The notes beneath the pieces are model-generated. The model was not told the DNA's origin and ran no database searches. It saw nothing but the letters and a program-made list of their open reading frames with translations. The position numbers and the translations under genes are program-made. A stretch of DNA of 64,000 bases from Edaphobacter lichenicola (GTDB taxonomy: Bacteria; Acidobacteriota; Terriglobia; Terriglobales; Acidobacteriaceae). Every line of letters starts with the position of its first letter. The first letter of the stretch is position 1. Positions 59,239 through 64,000 of the stretch are shown piece after piece. Location of the stretch: positions 248,001 through 312,000 of the forward strand of contig NZ_JACHDY010000001.1 of NCBI RefSeq assembly GCF_014201315.1, read 5' to 3'.

Positions 59239-60579
59239 ATGACGCTTGATCGACCCTACTCAGCGCAGAATCCGCTCTTGTACTGGACCTCCCTGGTCTA
59301 CATCGTCGGCGCGCCCAACTTCCTTCACTTCGACACGACAGGGCGCACCCACGAGCTCGGTCTCTTCAATCTAACCTCCATCAGTCAGATCGTCATCGCG
59401 CTCGGCAGCGTCTATGTCCTCACAGCGGTTCTGTTCTTGAGCCATCGCCCGCTCTTGTGCCGCAAAGTAAACTTCGCGCAGTGGCTGTGGTTCCCCCTGC
59501 TGTTCCTGCTCGTCGTGGCCACCGTGCTGCACCCTCGCAGCCACCTCACCCCGTCTTCTGCAAAAGACGTCATCATCAGCCTCTATCGCCTCTTCGAATG
59601 GGTCCTGGCCTTCGCCCTTTTTCTGGCTCTTTACACCCGCACGCCACTCGAACACGCAACAGAGGTCGTCGTTCAACTGATCGGTCGCGCTTCCTGGATC
59701 TGGACCGCAATCGTCTGGATCGTGCTACCCGTCATGCCCGCACAAGTCTATGGCATCTCTGAAGAGTCCACCAAGGCAGTCGCCCAGCTCGGAGGTCAAC
59801 TCATCTCTCCGTCCTACTTCGCCACCCTCTCCGTTGCGGCATTCTTTTATGCTCTCTTCTATTTTCCGCGCGGCCTCGCCACGGTTGCAGGCTGCATGCT
59901 CGCATTTGTAGATATAGTCTTGGCACGAACCCGTATCGAACTGATCAGCTTCCTCTTTTTGCTGATCATCTATGCGATCTTCTTCTCGGGAAAATTCATC
60001 CTGCGCATGGGCACGATTATCGGACTCGCAGCTTCCGGAGTGTTGGGTATTCTCTTCCGGGATCTCATCTTCAAATTTCTCTCTCGCGGCCAGAGCCTCA
60101 AAACACTCTCCACTCTCGACGATCGCACTCGCGTATGGCAGGCGACCTATGAGGCCGCTCGTCTCAGACCCTTCATTGGATATGGCTTCATCGTAGGCGC
60201 TAAAAATGCGATTAAGGACCATTGGAAATATACCCACTGGACCCCGCCTCATGCGCACAACGAGTTGCTTCACGCATGGGTCAGTGGAGGAATCTTCACT
60301 GCCATCATAGTTCTCTGTCTTTATGGCCGGGCGCTTTGGACCGCATTGAAGACAGTCCGGCAAGGCACGCCGGAGGTGTTCCTGTTCCTCTTCTTCCTCC
60401 ACTTCGTCGTGAGATCAATTGGGGGACCAAATCTAATCGTGGCTTACGGCCGTGTCGGGGCAGTTTTTCTGCTGACTTTTATAGGCATCGTCGCAAATCC
60501 CCAATATGCTTCCCGCAAGCGGCTCAAACAGTCTAAAAAAACCTCAGTACATCTTCATCCCCAGGAAGTTGGAGCATAG
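59239..60579 (+). CDS. O-antigen ligase / polymerase (Wzy-like) membrane protein
   Basis: The protein has 446 aa with about ten hydrophobic segments. DDRTRVWQATYEAARLRPFI followed by GYGFIVG is the diagnostic Wzy_C/ligase block, with the large loop YTHWTPPHAHNELLHAWVSGG carrying the conserved His. It polymerises or ligates the glycan in the periplasm. It is analogous to the protein at 30.4 kb but not closely similar. It follows the Wza-like gene by 83 bp. Confidence 0.88.
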   Translation: MTLDRPYSAQNPLLYWTSLVYIVGAPNFLHFDTTGRTHELGLFNLTSISQIVIALGSVYVLTAVLFLSHRPLLCRKVNFAQWLWFPLLFLLVVATVLHPRSHLTPSSAKDVIISLYRLFEWVLAFALFLALYTRTPLEHATEVVVQLIGRASWIWTAIVWIVLPVMPAQVYGISEESTKAVAQLGGQLISPSYFATLSVAAFFYALFYFPRGLATVAGCMLAFVDIVLARTRIELISFLFLLIIYAIFFSGKFILRMGTIIGLAASGVLGILFRDLIFKFLSRGQSLKTLSTLDDRTRVWQATYEAARLRPFIGYGFIVGAKNAIKDHWKYTHWTPPHAHNELLHAWVSGGIFTAIIVLCLYGRALWTALKTVRQGTPEVFLFLFFLHFVVRSIGGPNLIVAYGRVGAVFLLTFIGIVANPQYASRKRLKQSKKTSVHLHPQEVGA

Positions 60580-60679
60580 CAATACCGGGCAAGAGATTGT
60601 ATGCAAGGCCACAATCAATAAGACGCTGCCATAGTCAGAAACTCGTTACACTGATATCGCTGGCTTCAACGAAGCAACC

Positions 60680-60709
60680 AAAAGACCTCCCATGCCGTCT
60701 TTTTAATTT
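60680..60709 (+). terminator. Possible weak intrinsic terminator after the Wzy-like gene
   Basis: AAAAGAC (60680-60686) and GTCTTTT (60697-60703) form a 7-bp, A/T-heavy stem with a 10-nt loop, followed by a T-rich tract. It would separate the polysaccharide genes from the FkbH-like gene, but the stem is weak. Confidence 0.35.
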
Positions 60710-60795
60710 TGAATAGGCAATCAGTCTTCGTAGAATGGAACTGCCCATCTGAATTTTCGACCAGCGCACAGCAACCAAAGGAGCTGATTCAGCCT

Positions 60796-62727
60796 ATGAG
60801 CAGTAGTATCTACGCCGATCTCTTCTGGCTCCCCAAATCTCCCGAAAACTTTTCCTCTCTCTGCCGGTCCGTTCTTGAAGACGATCATGGACTTGGCCGA
60901 AGACTGCAAGGGCTCGCCAAATATGCCCTCAACGGAAATCAGCTAGGTCGTCTGGCAAAGGTACTTGCAAAGGCACGCGCCGACGGAATGTCTCTGGCTC
61001 CCCTGACACCGTTTCGGCTCGGAGTTCTCAGTAACTCAACCCTGGACTTCATCGTGCCCGCGCTCGAAGCCACGGCTCTCCGTCACGGTATCGCGCTTGA
61101 GTGCATCAAGGCAGACTACGGCCAGGTCATCCAGGCGGCCCTTTCGCCAGACTCAGTCATCAATCGTGCTATGCCTGACGCAGTTCTCGTCGCGGTGGAC
61201 CTCCGTTATCTTCCTCTGCAATCGACTCTGGGAAATCAAGAGGCGGCCGCGGCCGCAGTGTCCGGTGTCCTCCAGCACTTTCAGGCCATCCGCGAAGGCG
61301 TCCGGAATAACAGTGGCGCCATCTCGATCCTTCAAACCCTCGCGCCTCTTCCCGAGAGTCTCTTCGGAAGTTTCGATCGCGTTCTTCCCGGTGCACCCCG
61401 TCAATTGATCGATGCAGTCAATCGTGGGCTCGCCGAAAGTGTCTACGGCACTGAAGACGTCCTGGTCGACGTCTCTGCGATCGCTGAAACTGTCGGCCTT
61501 GCGCAGTGGCACTCTCCCGCCCAGTGGAACATGGCCAAACTCCCCTTTGCGGACGAGCTGGTTCCGCTCTATGCCGACTACGTCGCTCGCACCATCGCCG
61601 CACTTCGAGGAAAGAGCAGGCGCTGCCTCGTCCTCGATCTGGACAACACCGTATGGGGTGGCGTCATCGGCGACGATGGCCTGGAAGGAATCAAAGTGGC
61701 ACAGGGAGACGCGGCCGGCGAGGCGCATCTGGCAGTGCAGAGAATGGCTCTGGCGCTTCGCGAACGCGGAGTCGTACTAGCCGTGTCGTCAAAGAACAAC
61801 GACGATGTTGCACGCAAACCCTTCCGCGAACATCCCGAGATGCTCCTCAAAGAAGACCACATCGCCGTCTTCCAGGCCAACTGGAACGATAAAGCGACCA
61901 ACATCAAAGCGATTGCAGAAGAACTCTCACTCGGCCTGGAGTCCTTCGTCTTCCTCGATGACAATCCCGTCGAGCGAGGACTCGTTCGAGAGATCCTTCC
62001 GCAGGTAGCGATACCCGAGCTTCCAGATGATCCCGCTCTCTTCTCTCGCACGCTGAGCGCGGCAGGTTACTTTGAGGCCGTTACATTTTCCTCTGAAGAC
62101 CTCAAGCGCGCAGACTACTACCAGGACAATGCGCGCAGAGTCACACTGCAAAATCAAGCGGGAGACATCGACGCCTACCTCGCCTCCCTCAAGATGGAGA
62201 TCACCTTTCAACCCTTCGACCGGACAGGCCGAAGCCGCATCGCCCAGCTGATCAACAAATCGAATCAGTACAACCTCACCACTCATCGGTACACCGAAGC
62301 CGAAGTCGCAGCGGCAGAGACCGATCCCCGTTGCTTCACCCTGCAGGTCCGCCTCGCCGACATCTTCGGAGACAACGGCATGATCAGCGTAGTCATCTGT
62401 CGCCGCACCGATCCCAAGGTATGGGAGATCGATACATGGCTGATGAGCTGTCGTGTCCTCGGTCGAAAGGTCCAGGAGGCGGTGCTTCGCGAGATACTGA
62501 AGCACGCAGAAGGAAACGGAATCGAAGAGCTGATCGGAATCTACAAGCCAACCGACCGCAACCAGATGGTCGAAGGGCACTACCGTTCCCTCGGATTCGA
62601 GCAGATTGGTTCAGAGCCCGACGGCTCAACAACGTGGAAGCTTCTGGTACAAGAAGCCAGTGTTGTGGAAACCGCGATGTTGGTCCGATCGACTGGCTTT
62701 GAAACTGTTGAAATAGGAAACATCTGA
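60796..62727 (+). CDS. FkbH-like HAD-IIIC family protein
   Basis: From the ATG at 60796 the protein has 643 aa; a TTG at 60709 would add 29. About 300 residues of an SGNH-like N-terminal domain (LTPFRLGVLSNSTLDFIVPAL) precede the HAD domain CLVLDLDNTVWGGVIGDDG with the DxDxT nucleophile motif. A GNAT-like C-terminal domain ends the protein (FGDNGMISVVICRR, LMSCRVLGRKVQEAVL). FkbH enzymes take 1,3-bisphosphoglycerate and load a glyceryl group onto an acyl carrier protein. The next gene encodes such a carrier, so a glyceryl or related acyl unit may be added to the polymer. Confidence 0.87.
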   Translation: MSSSIYADLFWLPKSPENFSSLCRSVLEDDHGLGRRLQGLAKYALNGNQLGRLAKVLAKARADGMSLAPLTPFRLGVLSNSTLDFIVPALEATALRHGIALECIKADYGQVIQAALSPDSVINRAMPDAVLVAVDLRYLPLQSTLGNQEAAAAAVSGVLQHFQAIREGVRNNSGAISILQTLAPLPESLFGSFDRVLPGAPRQLIDAVNRGLAESVYGTEDVLVDVSAIAETVGLAQWHSPAQWNMAKLPFADELVPLYADYVARTIAALRGKSRRCLVLDLDNTVWGGVIGDDGLEGIKVAQGDAAGEAHLAVQRMALALRERGVVLAVSSKNNDDVARKPFREHPEMLLKEDHIAVFQANWNDKATNIKAIAEELSLGLESFVFLDDNPVERGLVREILPQVAIPELPDDPALFSRTLSAAGYFEAVTFSSEDLKRADYYQDNARRVTLQNQAGDIDAYLASLKMEITFQPFDRTGRSRIAQLINKSNQYNLTTHRYTEAEVAAAETDPRCFTLQVRLADIFGDNGMISVVICRRTDPKVWEIDTWLMSCRVLGRKVQEAVLREILKHAEGNGIEELIGIYKPTDRNQMVEGHYRSLGFEQIGSEPDGSTTWKLLVQEASVVETAMLVRSTGFETVEIGNI

Positions 62728-62817
62728 AGCCCAGATTGCACCAGGCAAGCGCCGCTGATTCGCCCGATGTGATTCGTGCTACCAGGACAATTACAAATAA
62801 AGAGATGGAGTGTGTAA

Positions 62818-63057
62818 GTGGAATCAACTGAAATCTATGATCGTCTTACAAAAGTCTTCCGAGAAGTGTTCGATGACGATGAGATAGTCGCTCGTCCCGA
62901 CCTGACTGCTTCTGACGTCGAAGAGTGGGACAGCCTCAAGCATGTACGCCTCATCCTCTCCGTCGAAAATGCATTCAAAGTTCGCTTCTCTGCGTCTGAG
63001 GTCAGCAACCTCAAGAACGTCGCTGATCTCGCGAAGGTCATTCAGTCGAAGGTGTAG
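62818..63057 (+). CDS. Acyl carrier protein
   Basis: The protein has 79 aa with a GTG start and GGAG 7 nt upstream. The phosphopantetheine attachment Ser lies in VEEWDSLKHVRLIL. The four-helix pattern and the acidic helix 2 are as usual for a stand-alone carrier. It lies 90 bp behind the FkbH-like gene, so it is probably the dedicated carrier for that enzyme and not the fatty-acid AcpP. Confidence 0.9.
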   Translation: MESTEIYDRLTKVFREVFDDDEIVARPDLTASDVEEWDSLKHVRLILSVENAFKVRFSASEVSNLKNVADLAKVIQSKV

Positions 63058-63124
63058 CGCGTAAACTGGTTGTCAAATTGATAGCAATTTGCTCTAAGCC
63101 ATCCAGATCTCTTGAGCGACAATT

Positions 63125-64000
63125 ATGAGCACAATGGTGACCCTTCCAAAGGATCAACTTCCTCGCCGCGACCTCTTTGTTCTCCCGGCGCTCAGTATCT
63201 TGACCCTCCTCGTCCTTCTCATAGCATCCGAGGCGGCAGCAAGATTTTTCTTCCCCGAACAAAAGACCGATTACTGCGAAATCCCGAATGCGCGTCTCGG
63301 CTTCAGCTACAAGCCAGGCTGCATCACCCACGTCAAGGCCGCTGAGGGCCCCTGGGTCATCAATCAATATAACGACTGCGGCTATCGCTCTCGGGAGTCC
63401 TGTGGACCCAAGCCATCAGGAACAACGAGGATCGCCTTGATAGGGTCTTCGATCGCCGAAGGATGGCTCGTCGGTTACGACCAGAGCTTCAACGCTCGCA
63501 CCGCGAAAGATCTCACCGCCCGCTGTCATCGGCCCGTCGAGATCCAGAACCTCGGTCGCCAGGCATGCAGCCTTACCTGTATCTCCCGCCGCGCCGACGA
63601 GGCTCTCGCTCTCAAGCCCGACGTTCTCCTGATGACCATCAACGCAAGCGACATAGAGACTCTTACGGAAGCAGACATGGCCACCCGCTTTCAGCCAACC
63701 GTGCCCGCTCACAAGGACCCCGCAACCGAAAAGCGTAGTCCGGTCAGGCGGATCAAATCTCTATTCGCCGAAAGCCGGGCAATGATCGTGATAGAGCACT
63801 ATCTCTTTCAGGATGCTGCGACCTACCTTCGCCTGGCCCTCATCAATACGAATGCCACCGGCTTCCTGCATACTCCTTTCAACTCCGCATGGGAACAGCG
63901 CTTTCATAACTTGGATATCTTGCTCTCAGAGACTGCAGCGAAGGCTCACGAGGCCAACGTCCCGTTCGTTCTTGTTGAATTTCCAAGCGCCGCTCAGACC
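63125..64000 (+). CDS. SGNH/GDSL-like envelope protein, partial (cut by right edge)
   Basis: The ATG at 63125 opens a frame of 292 codons that runs off the window without a stop. A membrane anchor (LFVLPALSILTLLVLLIASE) is followed by about 60 residues that include PNARLGFSYKPGC. IALIGSSIAEGW is the block I Ser-type motif of SGNH hydrolases, and KPDVLLMTINASDIE resembles a later family block. In this place, after FkbH and its carrier, it may transfer or remove acyl groups on the polymer in the periplasm. The C-terminal Asp/His block is not in view. Confidence 0.7.
   Translation, partial: MSTMVTLPKDQLPRRDLFVLPALSILTLLVLLIASEAAARFFFPEQKTDYCEIPNARLGFSYKPGCITHVKAAEGPWVINQYNDCGYRSRESCGPKPSGTTRIALIGSSIAEGWLVGYDQSFNARTAKDLTARCHRPVEIQNLGRQACSLTCISRRADEALALKPDVLLMTINASDIETLTEADMATRFQPTVPAHKDPATEKRSPVRRIKSLFAESRAMIVIEHYLFQDAATYLRLALINTNATGFLHTPFNSAWEQRFHNLDILLSETAAKAHEANVPFVLVEFPSAAQT

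Noticed and set aside
1..64000. CRISPR array, tRNA, rRNA or insertion sequence
   Set aside because: No regularly spaced repeats, cloverleaf-like sequence, ribosomal sequence or transposase frame was recognised.

Overview
The window looks like a chromosomal segment of a Gram-negative acidobacterium, probably class Terriglobia (inference). The grounds are outer-membrane barrel proteins, lipoproteins, two Wzx/Wzy-type exopolysaccharide (EPS) loci, HprK-like and DUF2306 proteins, a pqq operon and a ccsA/hemX-hemA pair. No tRNA, rRNA, insertion sequence or CRISPR array was seen.

Region A (1-36.8 kb) is an accessory-looking block of linked operons. Leftward from 6.4 kb run three complete cobalamin-binding radical SAM proteins, two SAM methyltransferases and the first 41 codons of a fourth radical SAM protein. 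Rightward from 6.7 kb are a GT87/beta-propeller fusion and GTP cyclohydrolase II. Leftward from 15.8 kb are a PhyH-type dioxygenase, an ABC exporter, a sugar O-methyltransferase, a DUF2306 membrane protein and a flavin-reductase-like protein. Rightward from 16.0 kb are a second sugar O-methyltransferase, an HprK-like kinase with flanking micro-ORFs, and a PF14907-type nucleotidyltransferase. A porin and mini-cytochrome c pair faces left at 20.2 kb. Then come an EPS export operon (SLBB protein, Wzz, Wzx, glycosyltransferase), a CuA-type cupredoxin with a cytochrome c lipoprotein and an O-antigen ligase, and finally a two-component system in one operon with an outer-membrane barrel and a type-1 copper protein.

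The strongest observation is that these operons share one operator design. It consists of two to four NGACAN half-sites at an exact 11-bp pitch. In most cases the last half-site starts 25 bp before a TANNNT-like -10 box. I found ten such sites between 6.4 and 29.5 kb and an inverted-orientation copy just upstream of the OmpR/PhoB-family regulator at 31.9 kb. The pitch is that of PhoB-like tandem binding, so the local regulator is the obvious candidate. I saw none in 37-64 kb. This suggests one regulon joining EPS assembly, unusual methylation chemistry and periplasmic copper/heme electron transfer.

Region B (36.9-51 kb) is housekeeping-like with strongly C-ending codons. It holds a RES/Xre toxin-antitoxin pair with a palindromic operator, an oligopeptide-type binding lipoprotein, anmK, mutS, an acyltransferase, pqqABCDE (pqqA is only 28 codons), a small membrane protein, a ccsA/hemX-like gene and hemA. 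Region C (51-64 kb) is a second EPS locus: a polyprenyl glycosylphosphotransferase, a 2OG-Fe(II) oxygenase, a glycosyltransferase, a Wzc-type tyrosine kinase, a Wza-type exporter, an O-antigen polymerase/ligase, an FkbH-like protein, an acyl carrier protein and an SGNH-like protein cut by the right edge.
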